Part shown: positions 17,658 through 27,182 of the stretch, piece after piece
How positions within the stretch are numbered: position 1 is the first letter of the stretch
Layout of the letters: every line of letters begins with the position of its first letter
NCBI GenBank assembly: GCA_947058615.1
Contig: CAMSHF010000002.1
Coordinates: forward strand, 62,001-126,000
DNA length: 64,000 nt
From: an uncultured Rickettsiella sp.
GTDB taxonomy: Bacteria; Pseudomonadota; Gammaproteobacteria; Diplorickettsiales; Diplorickettsiaceae
Reading direction: 5' to 3'
Notes under the pieces: generated by a model
Seen by the model: only the letters and a program-made list of their open reading frames with translations
The model's database searches: none
What the model was told of the DNA's origin: nothing
Position numbers and translations under genes: made by a program

Positions 17658-19412
17658 TTACTTATCATTGAAATTATTCAACATTAAATCATATAAATAT
17701 TTTTTTTCCTTTTCATTTAATCCACCTTGTTTTCCTTGTTGCAATAATTTATCAATTTCAGTTTCTACCGCGGTTTTCTTAAAATATTTAAGTAGATCAT
17801 GAAACTCAGCTTGTGCACCTGACTCTGGAATAGCAAGAGGATAATTTATCAATTGTTTAAGAGTTTTATACTGGGACTCATCTTGTCGACAATATTCAAG
17901 TAACATTGCACTCGTTAACTCAGATTTTTGTTTGAGTAACTCAAATAATTTAATTAATAAAGCACTGCCAGGTAATTCTAACGTACGCAAAGCATCGCAT
18001 TGACTGACTGAGAGCGATTGAATAATTTGAGGAAATTGTACTAATAAGGCAATTGCCAATCGCATCGGTGAAGAGCGATTAATTCTACTAGATTTATTTA
18101 TTTTTTTCTGTAGCGTTTTAATTGAAGGAGTTTTATGGCTATGAATCACTTTTTTTAAGGTCATAACATCCATATTGACTAAAGCCGCAAGCTGTTCAAA
18201 CAATTTATGCTGCATAATACCGGCTGCAACTTTTCCAATCAGTGGAGCGGCTAATTTTGCTAGGCGAGCTTTGCCTTCTAATTGATTGATATCCACTTGT
18301 GCTAACAAATAATTAAATAAAAACTCAGCTAGGGATTGTGCTTGTTGCAAATAAGTCACAAATTCAGTTCGCCCTTTCTTTTGTATTAACGAATCAGGGT
18401 CTTCGCCATTAGGTAATAATAAAAAACGGAATATATAACCGTCGGTTAATAGATCTAAGCTCTGTTCAAGCACACGCCATGCGGCCTTTTGTCCGGCCAT
18501 ATCACCATCAAAACAAAAAATTATTTCCTGTGTACAACTCATTAATCGACTTATTTGATCTCGATTGGTTGCCGTACCTAAGGTAGCAACAGCAAAAGGA
18601 AGATCGGCTTGAAATAATGCCAAAACATCCATATAACCTTCAACGACCAAGACTCGTTCAAGTTGACGATTTTGCTGTAATGTCTCATAAAGTCCATAGA
18701 GCTCTTTACCTTTACGAAAAAGTGGTGTCTCAGGTGAATTCAAATACTTAGGTTCTTGTTCTGATAAAGCACGACCACCCAGTCCGATAACACGCCCTCT
18801 TCTATCCCGAATAGGAAACAAAACTCGATCCCGAAAACGATCATAATAACCTTGACCTTCTGATTTTTTGACTAATAAACCGGCTGCAAATAAATTTTCT
18901 GTATCTTTAAACGTTTTGAGCAATGTATCCCAAGCAGCAGGCGCGTACCCTAAATTAAATTTCTTAGCTATCTCGCCGGAAAGTCCTCGTTGCTTTAGAT
19001 AATTAATAGCCAATGTATTTTGTCGTAGTTCTTTAGCATAAAACTGCGTGACTTTTTCTAATACATCATAAAGATGCGTAGAACCTCTATAAACCTCCTG
19101 ATGTCTTATAGGTTGTGGAATTTCCATACCGATTTGTTCTGCAAGTAAACTCACTGCTTCTATAAAGCTGAGTTTTTCATATTCCATTAAAAAACTAAAC
19201 GCATTTCCACCGACAGAACATCCAAAACAATAGTAAAATTGTTTCTCGGGTGTCACAGTGAAAGAAGGTGTTTTTTCGGAATGAAAAGGACAACAGGCAA
19301 TATAATTTTTGCCTTTTTTTCGCAACGGAACACGCGCATCAATAAGCTGTACAATATCAACGCGCGCTAAAAGTTCATTAATAAATTCTTGTGGGATAGG
19401 TATTAGCGACAT
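17658..19412 (-). CDS. dnaG: DNA primase
   Basis: Synthesises RNA primers at the replication fork with DnaB helicase. I set the start at the ATG at 19412 (AGGA seven bases before it), giving 584 residues, close to E. coli DnaG; a longer frame would add 16 residues with no counterpart. The CHC2 zinc ligands are C41, H44, C62 and C65. The TOPRIM core has VVEGYMDV and CFDGDMAGQKA, and the last ~150 residues form the helicase-binding domain. It belongs to the rpsU-yqeY-dnaG macromolecular synthesis unit; rpoD does not follow here. Confidence 0.97.
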   Translation of the reverse strand: MSLIPIPQEFINELLARVDIVQLIDARVPLRKKGKNYIACCPFHSEKTPSFTVTPEKQFYYCFGCSVGGNAFSFLMEYEKLSFIEAVSLLAEQIGMEIPQPIRHQEVYRGSTHLYDVLEKVTQFYAKELRQNTLAINYLKQRGLSGEIAKKFNLGYAPAAWDTLLKTFKDTENLFAAGLLVKKSEGQGYYDRFRDRVLFPIRDRRGRVIGLGGRALSEQEPKYLNSPETPLFRKGKELYGLYETLQQNRQLERVLVVEGYMDVLALFQADLPFAVATLGTATNRDQISRLMSCTQEIIFCFDGDMAGQKAAWRVLEQSLDLLTDGYIFRFLLLPNGEDPDSLIQKKGRTEFVTYLQQAQSLAEFLFNYLLAQVDINQLEGKARLAKLAAPLIGKVAAGIMQHKLFEQLAALVNMDVMTLKKVIHSHKTPSIKTLQKKINKSSRINRSSPMRLAIALLVQFPQIIQSLSVSQCDALRTLELPGSALLIKLFELLKQKSELTSAMLLEYCRQDESQYKTLKQLINYPLAIPESGAQAEFHDLLKYFKKTAVETEIDKLLQQGKQGGLNEKEKKYLYDLMLNNFNDK

Positions 19413-19490
19413 ACATTCCTGAGATACAAGTAGACAGCTTAAATAAGCTAAGACAGCCAATCCGTGTTTTTGCAGAAATTAAATAAATCT

Positions 19491-19940
19491 TTAAACCAAA
19501 CGCGCTTTGATTTTTGCGCTAACCTGTGTCATGTCTGCCCGACCTTGTAATCTTGCTTTCAATTCAGCCATGACCTTCCCCATGTCTTTAACTGAAGTAG
19601 CGCCTACTTGGGTGATAACCTCAGATAGTATGCGATCAATATCCGCCTCACTTAAAGGCTCCGGTAAGTAAGCTTGAATAATCTTAACTTCTAAACGTTC
19701 TTGATCCGCTAAATCCTTTCGCTTAGCCTTGTCATATTGGGCCATGGAATCGCGACGTTGTTTAATCATTTTATCCAGGATTTGTGTAATACAGATATCA
19801 TCTGCCTCAATGCGTTTATCTACTTCAACCTGCTTTATCGCTGCCAAAATAAGCCGTATCACACTCAAGCGTGACTTATCTTGTGCTCGAAGAGCGTTCT
19901 TCATATCTTCCTGAATTTGCTGTTTGAGAGTACGCGTCAT
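19491..19940 (-). CDS. yqeY: YqeY/GatB-like tRNA amidotransferase-domain protein
   Basis: A small 149-residue protein of the YqeY family, homologous to the tRNA-binding tail of GatB. Typical features are the N-terminal MKNALRAQDKSRLSVIRL and the central YLPEPLSEADI. The precise function is not settled; some homologues fold next to aminoacyl-tRNA synthetases. It lies 4 bp after rpsU and about 80 bp before dnaG, a common gammaproteobacterial order. Confidence 0.93.
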   Translation of the reverse strand: MTRTLKQQIQEDMKNALRAQDKSRLSVIRLILAAIKQVEVDKRIEADDICITQILDKMIKQRRDSMAQYDKAKRKDLADQERLEVKIIQAYLPEPLSEADIDRILSEVITQVGATSVKDMGKVMAELKARLQGRADMTQVSAKIKARLV

Positions 19941-19944
19941 AATT

Positions 19945-20172
19945 TTAATGCTTACGCTTCGTTTTTACGATAAAGCAAGGATTATCACGCATCAGACGCT
20001 TACGACAACGTTTAACAGCTGCAGCAAAACGACGCTTACGGGCCTCTGTTGGTTTCTCGTAATATTCACGGCGACGAACTTCAGCAAAAATACCTGATTT
20101 TTCACAAGCACGCTTATAGCGACGGATAGCCGACTCGAGTGTTTCGCTGGTTTTAAGTATTACGCCGGGCAT
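19945..20172 (-). CDS. rpsU: Small ribosomal subunit protein bS21
   Basis: A basic 75-residue protein with the S21 pattern ([15 protein letters not shown] near the N-terminus, then [15 protein letters not shown]). It sits near the 16S 3' end and helps initiation. It heads the rpsU-yqeY-dnaG unit, with GAGGA upstream of its ATG. tsaD is transcribed away from it across 61 bp. Confidence 0.97.
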   Translation of the reverse strand: MPGVILKTSETLESAIRRYKRACEKSGIFAEVRRREYYEKPTEARKRRFAAAVKRCRKRLMRDNPCFIVKTKRKH

Positions 20173-20233
20173 GTAGTGCTCTTCCTCAATTAAAGTTAAA
20201 ATAGGAACTAATTCTAACCATCAATCCATAAAA

Positions 20234-21289
20234 ATGCAAAGTTTCTATTCAAAACCAACTGATTTCAATCCGAAAAGCATCCATTGTGTATTAGGGATTG
20301 AAACCTCCTGTGACGAAACCGGTATTGCGCTCTATCATGGCCAAAAAGGCCTCATTGCACACGCTCTGTATAGCCAAATTGAGTTACACAAGCCATATGG
20401 CGGCGTCGTTCCAGAACTCGCATCACGCGACCATATACTTAAAATACTGCCATTACTTAAGCAAACACTTGCTAACGCCCACCTCACGCTTTCGGCCATT
20501 GATGGGATCACCTATTGCGCAGGCCCAGGCTTAGCCGGGGCATTATTGGTCGGAGCCGCTTTTGGCCGTAGTTTAGGTTGGGCGCTTGGCCTACCGACAT
20601 TAGGCGTCCATCATATGGAAGCCCATTTGCTTGCACCTATGTTAGAAGAATCTACCCCAGAATTTCCCTTCGTGGCGCTCTTAGTCTCAGGGGGGCATAC
20701 ACTACTGGCTCGGGTTAATGGTTTAGGCGATTACAAGATATTAGGTGTCAGTTTAGATGACGCTGCAGGTGAAGCCTTTGATAAAACAGCTCAATTATTA
20801 GGCTTAAATTATCCCGGAGGACCGGCTATCGCCGCATTAGCCGAGAAGGGGAGACCTAAACAATTCCGCTTCCCACGCCCTATGATGAATAGACCTGGTT
20901 GCGATTTTAGCTTCAGCGGCTTGAAAACATTTGTGAGTAACACACTAAAAAACAGTGATAAAAATGAACAAACGAAAGCCGATATTGCCTGTGAGTTTCA
21001 AGCGGCAATAATCGATACTTTAGCGCGCAAAACGGTACGCGCTTTAAAACAAACTGGCCTACGCCGTTTAGTGGTCGCAGGAGGGGTAGCCGCCAACACG
21101 AGCCTCCGAAAAGAGTTTGCCTACATGGCTTGCAAGCACAACATAACACTTTATTATCCAAGACCCCGCTTTTGTACAGATAATGGTGCGATGATTGCTT
21201 ATTTAGGGTATCGACGTTTGAGTTTAGGTCAAAGTGATAATCAAGGCATAAAAACTATTGTACGTTATCCTTTAGATGAATTGAATTAA
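20234..21289 (+). CDS. tsaD: tRNA N6-adenosine threonylcarbamoyltransferase TsaD
   Basis: Transfers threonylcarbamoyl to A37 of ANN-decoding tRNAs in the TsaBDE complex. The ASKHA-fold protein has [23 protein letters not shown], metal ligands H127 and H131 in [36 protein letters not shown] and [10 protein letters not shown]. It has 351 residues, about ten more than E. coli at the N-terminus, because the only available ATG lies upstream of the conserved start. Its ribosome-binding site is weak. Divergent from rpsU, as in many gammaproteobacteria. Confidence 0.97.
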   Translation: MQSFYSKPTDFNPKSIHCVLGIETSCDETGIALYHGQKGLIAHALYSQIELHKPYGGVVPELASRDHILKILPLLKQTLANAHLTLSAIDGITYCAGPGLAGALLVGAAFGRSLGWALGLPTLGVHHMEAHLLAPMLEESTPEFPFVALLVSGGHTLLARVNGLGDYKILGVSLDDAAGEAFDKTAQLLGLNYPGGPAIAALAEKGRPKQFRFPRPMMNRPGCDFSFSGLKTFVSNTLKNSDKNEQTKADIACEFQAAIIDTLARKTVRALKQTGLRRLVVAGGVAANTSLRKEFAYMACKHNITLYYPRPRFCTDNGAMIAYLGYRRLSLGQSDNQGIKTIVRYPLDELN

Positions 21290-21359
21290 AGCGATTACTT
21301 TAAATTTAACACGCATTTTGTCAACCGGAATCTTCTAGAACCTAAGCACAACAATCGAA

Positions 21360-23173
21360 TCAACTACGGAAAGGAGGAAAAAACGTTAAAGAGGTGTTAA
21401 TTAAATGAAGCAAGGCTTCTTCTTCATTATTGAGCTTAGCGCAAAATAAAAGTATTTTTCTTAAGCTACTTTTACTACTGGCATCATAGTTAAATATTAA
21501 ACCTAATTCTTTTAATTTTTTATAAATACTGCAAATAGTTATATTATCAGGTAATTCATTTGTATTATAAATTATCAAAAATTTATTAACGGAATCTTTA
21601 TAATTTCGATTCCAAGCACCCGAGAAAAATCGACATATCATTCCCTGCCAACCACTACCTTTAGAATAATCTTTTAATAAATTGATACAAGTTTTTACGG
21701 GATTCTGCTCATAAAATCTAAGATAATTGGCATAATCAGAAATATCTTCTTTATCTAATCCCCGACCTGGCATTTTTTCTAAAGTAGCCCATTCCTTGAG
21801 TTGCTTTTTTTCTTCAAGTGTTAAACTACCTTTCAATAGGTAGGCTAATATCATATTGATTTCATAAAGCAAAAAACTGAGATCGACCTTGTTTTCTTTA
21901 AAAAATTCAATACAAGCTTTTATGTGCTGCCAATAATCTTTAAAAGATTCCGATGTGTTTTCGGTATTAGCACCAAACTTAGGCGCTTGATTATCTACAG
22001 ATTCAGATAAAGTATTTGCTTGACCTATAACCTCAATCTTTTTTGTCGTTTTATTTTCTGTAACTTTTTTTACCGTTTTATTTATTTCGACACAATTAAA
22101 TAATTTAATTAGATTTAGTTTAAGAAATTCTTTTTTATCATAAGGATCTGTTGTAAAACTTTTATCTTTTTTTATTAAAATTTCATCATCGATAATACAA
22201 AAAATCTCAATGAGTTTATCAAACAAGGTCAACTGTTTTTTTGCTAGTTTTTTGGCGCCAGGAAAACGAGTTTCATTCAAATAATATTCTGCATCTTGTA
22301 TTTTACCACGAATTGTAATATGGCAACCCGAAAGAACGCTAATAAATGGAAAATTGTCATCCGGAACGACGACTTTAGTCCCACTTAAATCCAGATGTAA
22401 ATTTTTCAACGCAAATAGCGATATGGCTATATTGTTTTGAGGGACCTCGAAAAAGGGATTATAAACAGAAATATATTCTACTTGTCCTGCTAAAATTTTT
22501 GAGCGGGGAACTCCATCGATATTTTTCTTTACTTTTATATTTCCAATTTGTATACATCCCAATGCTTTAAGCAGCGTTCCTTGAGCCATTTTATATAAAT
22601 TCTTAGCGGAACTGTTTGGTATAGAGACAAGAAAAATTTCATTATCATAAGTCACTCCAAATTCAACCGCACCCATTCCTGTACCTTGCCCCATAGGAAA
22701 AACAGAGAGTAGCGTAGATTTCATTGCCTTTTTAAATAAGGGTACTTGAGTTTTCTCTTCAAAACAGACTAAACCTAAACCTAAACTTAAATTATCTTCC
22801 TCAAGTTTTTTACCATAAACAAGTTGGTTGTCTTTTCTAATATTATCTAAATCAGACAAATAATCTTTTATTGATTGTGTGTTTTGATTCGCTTGCGAGC
22901 TATCTTGAGTCGCAGCATCAAGTATCGCGAGTTTATCCTTAGCTTCAGGTGTTTTTAAATCTAAATATCCAGATTTTTCACGCTCTTCTTGTACTAATTT
23001 TTCTCTATTTTTTTTTTCAACTCCGACGCATGACAAGCTGCCTTTAATTTTCTTTTTGCGTAATCTATTTTTTCTATTTCTTTTTTAGGCAGCAAAATAT
23101 CCGTTATATATTCTTGGAAAGGATCCAAGACTGTCTTTGCAGAAGAAGGAATATTTTTAAGCTTGATTGGCAT
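21360..23173 (-). pseudogene. Large unknown protein, reading frame split at an A10 tract (frameshift or slippage)
   Basis: I do not recognise the family. A frame starting at the ATG at 23173, with a good AAAGGA site, runs 59 codons (N-terminus MPIKLKNIPSSAKTVLD) to a TAG at 22994. The remaining 558 codons are open in the next frame down to 21360. The two frames meet at ten A residues (complement of 23008-23017). With eleven A residues they would fuse into one ~617-residue protein reading ELKKKNREKLVQEE across the joint. The body is charged and Lys-rich with no membrane segment or signal peptide. It could be a recent pseudogene, a slippage-expressed gene or a sequencing error. Its isolated position and composition would suit a secreted effector, but nothing proves it. 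Confidence 0.6.
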
Positions 23174-23286
23174 GCGTAATTCCTTTTAATTCTTAATAAA
23201 TTTCTTTATTTATTTAATATAACATAAAACTATTTTACTAAAAAGTTTTTACAAAAAAATTATTATTAAAAATCTAAAAATATTTT

Positions 23287-23883
23287 CTATTTCAATTTAG
23301 TTAAGTTTATTTTTGGTTCTTTCCCTCGAATTAAACGTTGAATATTTGAAAAATGACATGCTATTAATAGTATAGTCATTAAAAAGACAGGCAAATAAAC
23401 CGGTAAAGGATAAACAAAAAAAACATAAGAAAAAGTCACGATGGCTGCCGATATAGACGCCACCGAAATATAACGAAATAAGGCTAACACAATACCCCAA
23501 CTCGATATTCCTATTAAACCTAAAGGCCATGCTAAAGCAATTAATCCACCCAATGCTGTTGCTACGCCTTTTCCGCCGCGAAAACTAAAAAAAATAGGGT
23601 ACAAATGACCTATAAAAGCAAAAAAAGCGATCCAAGCCAAATAAGCAAGAGGTAAACCGAATAATTTAGCTAACATCACTGGGATCCATCCTTTGAGGAC
23701 ATCGCCCAATAAAACAACTATCGCTAATTTTTTTCCGCCTATCCTAAGAATATTACTAGCCCCTGGGTTTCCTGAACCTTGCGTACGAGGGTCAGGCAGT
23801 CCCGTGCATTTACTCACGATAATTGCACTAGACAAAGAACCCAACAAATAAGCCAGTAAGATAAAAACAAAGAGTAGTAACAT
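23287..23883 (-). CDS. plsY: Glycerol-3-phosphate acyltransferase PlsY
   Basis: A polytopic inner-membrane enzyme that transfers acyl from acyl-phosphate to glycerol-3-phosphate, the first step of phospholipid synthesis. It has 198 residues with about five membrane segments. The conserved loops are GSGNPGASNILRIGGK, GHLYPIFFSFRGGKGVATALG and the C-terminal ACHFSNIQRLIRGKEPK. Single gene, divergent from orn. Confidence 0.96.
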   Translation of the reverse strand: MLLLFVFILLAYLLGSLSSAIIVSKCTGLPDPRTQGSGNPGASNILRIGGKKLAIVVLLGDVLKGWIPVMLAKLFGLPLAYLAWIAFFAFIGHLYPIFFSFRGGKGVATALGGLIALAWPLGLIGISSWGIVLALFRYISVASISAAIVTFSYVFFVYPLPVYLPVFLMTILLIACHFSNIQRLIRGKEPKINLTKLK

Positions 23884-24025
23884 AAATTTTCTCAGCTAAC
23901 ACTTTTTTAAAATATTCGCATCTTGAATAGCGGCCACGGTATAATATAAATGATAAATAATTTTCGTGATGGAAAATTAAAAATTAGTCACTTTATAGAT
24001 AGTAATAATTATTTAAGGCCCTAAC

Positions 24026-24571
24026 ATGACGCCTAAAGCAGATAATTTAATCTGGATCGATCTCGAGATGACAGGACTTGATACCAATCAAGATAAAATT
24101 ATCGAGATTGCAACCATTATCACAGATTCTCAACTAGAGATTATAGAAGAGGGTCCTGTGTTTGCTATATTCCAAACTGAACAAATATTGTCTAGTATGG
24201 ATGATTGGAATAAACGCCAACATAAGGGTTCAGGTTTACTCGATCGAGTAAGGATCAGTAAAACGACCGAAGAAGAAGCCGAAAAGCAAACCTTAGAGTT
24301 TATTATGGAACATGTCCCTCCTAATAAATCGCCGATGTGTGGCAATAGTATCTGTCAAGATCGTCGCTTTTTAGCCCGCTGTATGCCGGTATTAGAGAAA
24401 TATTTTCATTATCGGAACTTGGATGTGAGCACGCTAAAAGAGCTCGCTTACCGTTGGAACCCAAGCGTCTTAGAAGGCTGTAAGAAAAAATCCAAGCATT
24501 TAGCTTTAGAAGATATACGAGACTCTATTAATGAATTACGCTATTATCGCGAACATCTATTTAAACTTTAA
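24026..24571 (+). CDS. orn: Oligoribonuclease
   Basis: A 3'-5' exonuclease that degrades 2-5-nt RNA, including pGpG from c-di-GMP turnover. The 181-residue DEDDh protein shows D12 and E14 in [32 protein letters not shown] and the C-terminal [12 protein letters not shown] with the catalytic His and Asp. efp starts 16 bp downstream, so the two are likely co-transcribed. Confidence 0.97.
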   Translation: MTPKADNLIWIDLEMTGLDTNQDKIIEIATIITDSQLEIIEEGPVFAIFQTEQILSSMDDWNKRQHKGSGLLDRVRISKTTEEEAEKQTLEFIMEHVPPNKSPMCGNSICQDRRFLARCMPVLEKYFHYRNLDVSTLKELAYRWNPSVLEGCKKKSKHLALEDIRDSINELRYYREHLFKL

Positions 24572-24586
24572 TTTTTGAATGCACTT

Positions 24587-25156
24587 ATGCCTTACTACAC
24601 AACCAATGAATTAAGAAACGGTATGAAGGTCATATTAGATAATGATCCTTATTCTGTATTAGAAAATAACTATGTAAAACCAGGGAAAGGACAGGCTTTT
24701 AACCGAATCAAGCTCCGGAACTTAAAAAATGGTCGTGTGATTGAACGTACGTTAAAATCTGGAGATACGCTACCTGCAGCGGATGTATTTGATATCGAGG
24801 TTCAATATCTCTATAACGACGGTCAAATTTGGCATTTTATGGATGCGGATACTTTTGAGCAATACGGCGCGGATGCACACGCAGTGACTCAAGCCAAAAT
24901 ATGGTTGAAAGAACAAGATTCATGCACATTAACCTTATTTAATGGCGCTCCTTTATGTATAACCCCTGCAAATTTTGTGGTTTTAAAGGTTTTAGAAACA
25001 GATCCCGGCGTACGTGGTGATACGTCAGGAGGGGGTGGAAAACCCGCTACGTTAGAAACCGGTGCTATTGTACGTGTTCCTCTCTTTATCCAAATTGGTG
25101 AATTAATTAAAGTCGATACACGTACTGGCGAATATCTTTCACGCATTAAAACCTAA
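24587..25156 (+). CDS. efp: Elongation factor P
   Basis: Relieves ribosome stalling at polyproline. From the ATG at 24587 it has 189 residues, the family size, beginning [14 protein letters not shown]; an in-frame TTG at 24575 would add four residues. Three beta-barrel domains are expected. The N-terminal loop VKPGKGQAF carries the lysine that is beta-lysylated in gammaproteobacteria. The C-terminus [22 protein letters not shown] is typical. Shares a transcript with orn. No modification gene is in the window. Confidence 0.97.
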   Translation: MPYYTTNELRNGMKVILDNDPYSVLENNYVKPGKGQAFNRIKLRNLKNGRVIERTLKSGDTLPAADVFDIEVQYLYNDGQIWHFMDADTFEQYGADAHAVTQAKIWLKEQDSCTLTLFNGAPLCITPANFVVLKVLETDPGVRGDTSGGGGKPATLETGAIVRVPLFIQIGELIKVDTRTGEYLSRIKT

Positions 25157-25235
25157 AATTACCTATTTACAACCCTAAGGTTTTTGACAAGGAAACGAAA
25201 AAATGAGCAGGATATATAACAAATGCAAAGAATAT

Positions 25236-25268
25236 AAAAAAAGATGGATGACTATGGAATCATCCATC
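25236..25268 (-). terminator. Intrinsic terminator of the small repeat-peptide gene
   Basis: GATGGATGA (25243-25251) and TCATCCATC (25260-25268) form a 9-bp stem with an 8-nt loop. On the minus strand the stem is followed by a run of seven T. It ends the transcript of the 60-residue gene about 90 bp upstream. Confidence 0.85.
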
Positions 25269-25357
25269 TCAGTTGCGCTCCTGCTCCAATCAACGCCTAA
25301 AAAATAATAGCCTGCTTATCCAAAAGCGCACTATTAAACTAACATTAATTCGTTCTA

Positions 25358-25540
25358 TTAACGTTTGTCTTTATGACCTGGCCATTGTGGTTTGTTTGGA
25401 TTACCTTGTGGGTTGTGTCCAGGATTATGCTTGTTAGGTTCTTGATTTGGGTTATGACCTGGCCATTGTGGTTTGCCCCCTTGGCTTTGGAAAGGGTTTT
25501 TTTGCTGTTTCTTATCGTGAGGAAATTTACCTTTATTCAT
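25358..25540 (-). CDS. Small hydrophilic repeat protein (KPQWPGH repeats)
   Basis: I do not recognise it. The 60-residue product is almost only Asn, Pro, Gly, His, Lys and Gln, with two copies of KPQWPGH (starting at residues ~23 and ~50) and a related NKHNPGHNPQG between them. There is no hydrophobic segment or signal peptide, so it is probably cytosolic and disordered. Expression is well supported: a perfect AGGAG lies seven bases before the ATG, a promoter-like pair lies upstream, and a strong terminator follows. It occupies the place where rpsO and pnp follow truB in E. coli. Confidence 0.75.
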   Translation of the reverse strand: MNKGKFPHDKKQQKNPFQSQGGKPQWPGHNPNQEPNKHNPGHNPQGNPNKPQWPGHKDKR

Positions 25541-25610
25541 ATGAGCTCCTAATTAAAACAGATTAAGTATGTCTCTCCCTTTAAGCCTAGCAAAGACCTC
25601 GCTAATTACC

Positions 25611-25639
25611 ATAATATGGCTGTTGATTGGTCAAAACAA
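25611..25639 (-). promoter_or_regulatory. Probable promoter of the small repeat-peptide gene
   Basis: Minus-strand TTGTTT (25634-25639) and TATTAT (25611-25616) with a 17-bp spacer, about 70 bp before the ATG of the 60-residue gene. The match is moderate in an AT-rich context. Confidence 0.5.
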
Positions 25640-25746
25640 GCTCAATTTATCCTATAGCTAAGGCAAACACCAAATCAAAAAAAGCCGTCTGTTAACAATA
25701 TTTAATAACTAAACTGAAAATAATTTGAACGCGTCAGAAAATGTGC

Positions 25747-26679
25747 TTAGTACTTGTCAGTTAATACTGCATTAAAATTAACTAATCGGCGAGGTGCCAC
25801 ACGACCATCTTCTAAGATTTCCCCGACACCAATAAATTGGTCACTTTCTTGCAGCAATAAACGCAGCAAACCTTGCTTAGGCAAATTAGGCAGTAAGATA
25901 GCCTGACCCCGATAAAGATAATAAGCCGCCGCCTGAGTAACCCTTAAAACTGGCCATTCTATTAACAAACTATCTAAACTCAATAATTTTTTATCACGTT
26001 CCGATTGGCTCAAGGTTTTTAATTCTTCCAAACTTATCATTTGTTCAGCATCATAATAAGCAACCCCGATACGCCGCAAATCTTGTACAAAAGCACCACA
26101 ACCCAAAGCTTCACCAATATCTTCTACTAAAGTACGGATATAAGTTCCTTTACTACATTTAATCTCTAAATTAAGCAGATTTTTGCTACTTTTAAGCAAA
26201 CATAAACGATGTATCGTCGCGGTACGCGGATTTCGTTCTACAACGAGGCCTTGTCGAGCTAATTTATATAAAGGCTGCCCATTGTGTTTTAAAGCTGAAA
26301 ACATCGGTGGAATCTGAGAGATCAATCCTCGAAAAAGTGATAAAACACTCTCCAGTTGATCGGGCGTATAATTAGGAATATCACGTGTCTCTATCACCTC
26401 GCCTTCGGCATCGCCCGTATTTGTTTTGATACCTAAGCGCGCTTTCACTTGATAAGTTTTATCGGCATTAAGCAGAAACTGAGAGAATTTGGTTGCCTCT
26501 CCAAAACATAAAGGTAATAAACCGATAGCCAATGGATCCAAGCTCCCCGTATGTCCTACCTTATTTGCCGAAAATAACTGTTTAATGATTTGTAAAGCTT
26601 GATTAGAAGTCACACCCTTAGGCTTATCAAGCAATAGAATACCATTGATAGAACGCCTTTTAGAAATTACACGACACAT
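25747..26679 (-). CDS. truB: tRNA pseudouridine-55 synthase TruB
   Basis: Forms pseudouridine 55 in the T-loop of tRNAs. The 310-residue protein has LLLDKPKGVTSNQAL and the catalytic D48 in VGHTGSLDPLA, then KTYQVKARLG and SKGTYIRTLVEDIG. The C-terminal PUA-like region is short. It is the last gene of the rimP-nusA-infB-rbfA-truB run, about 110 bp after rbfA. Confidence 0.96.
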   Translation of the reverse strand: MCRVISKRRSINGILLLDKPKGVTSNQALQIIKQLFSANKVGHTGSLDPLAIGLLPLCFGEATKFSQFLLNADKTYQVKARLGIKTNTGDAEGEVIETRDIPNYTPDQLESVLSLFRGLISQIPPMFSALKHNGQPLYKLARQGLVVERNPRTATIHRLCLLKSSKNLLNLEIKCSKGTYIRTLVEDIGEALGCGAFVQDLRRIGVAYYDAEQMISLEELKTLSQSERDKKLLSLDSLLIEWPVLRVTQAAAYYLYRGQAILLPNLPKQGLLRLLLQESDQFIGVGEILEDGRVAPRRLVNFNAVLTDKY

Positions 26680-26789
26680 AACTTATTCTTTTATAACGAA
26701 TGTATTAGCTTTGATCACTTTATTTGTGGTATTCATCTATGACCTAGAATCGATGATATAGGATTCATATGAACTTGCCTTTTATGACC

Positions 26790-27182
26790 TTACTTAAAAC
26801 GCTTGGCCTTATCTTTTGCGATAACTCTATCAATTAAATTGTGGATACGCGTACTTTCTTCCATAAAGTCATCATAAAAAAACCGCAAACGAGGCATTTT
26901 TTGTAACTGTAATCGTTGCGCCAAAACATAACGCAAACGAGCCGCTGCTTTTCTTAATAGTTTAACTGCTAATTCTTTACTTTGCAGTTTGTCATTTAAA
27001 TTCTCCACATCTAACTGTGTAAATAAGATGTCTGCATAAGATAAATCGCGTGAAACCTTTACTGAGGTAATTGTAATAAATTTCAAACGATTATCCGCAA
27101 TTTCTTTATTCAAAATATGCTGGCTTAATTCTTTCTGAATGAGATCAGCCACTCTATCAACACGATTAAACTCTTTTGGCAT
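26790..27182 (-). CDS. rbfA: Ribosome-binding factor A
   Basis: A KH-fold factor for late 30S maturation and cold adaptation. It has 130 residues with the typical RVADLIQKELSQHI start, the VSRDLSYADILFT strand and the C-terminal LRFFYDDFMEESTRIHNLI. Its ATG overlaps the infB stop as TAATG, so translation is coupled. Confidence 0.96.
   Translation of the reverse strand: MPKEFNRVDRVADLIQKELSQHILNKEIADNRLKFITITSVKVSRDLSYADILFTQLDVENLNDKLQSKELAVKLLRKAAARLRYVLAQRLQLQKMPRLRFFYDDFMEESTRIHNLIDRVIAKDKAKRFK

Noticed and set aside
17600..17660. AGAAAGTCTTTCT palindrome after dnaG as a terminator
   Set aside because: The arms leave a one-base loop and no T run follows, so it cannot form a normal intrinsic terminator.
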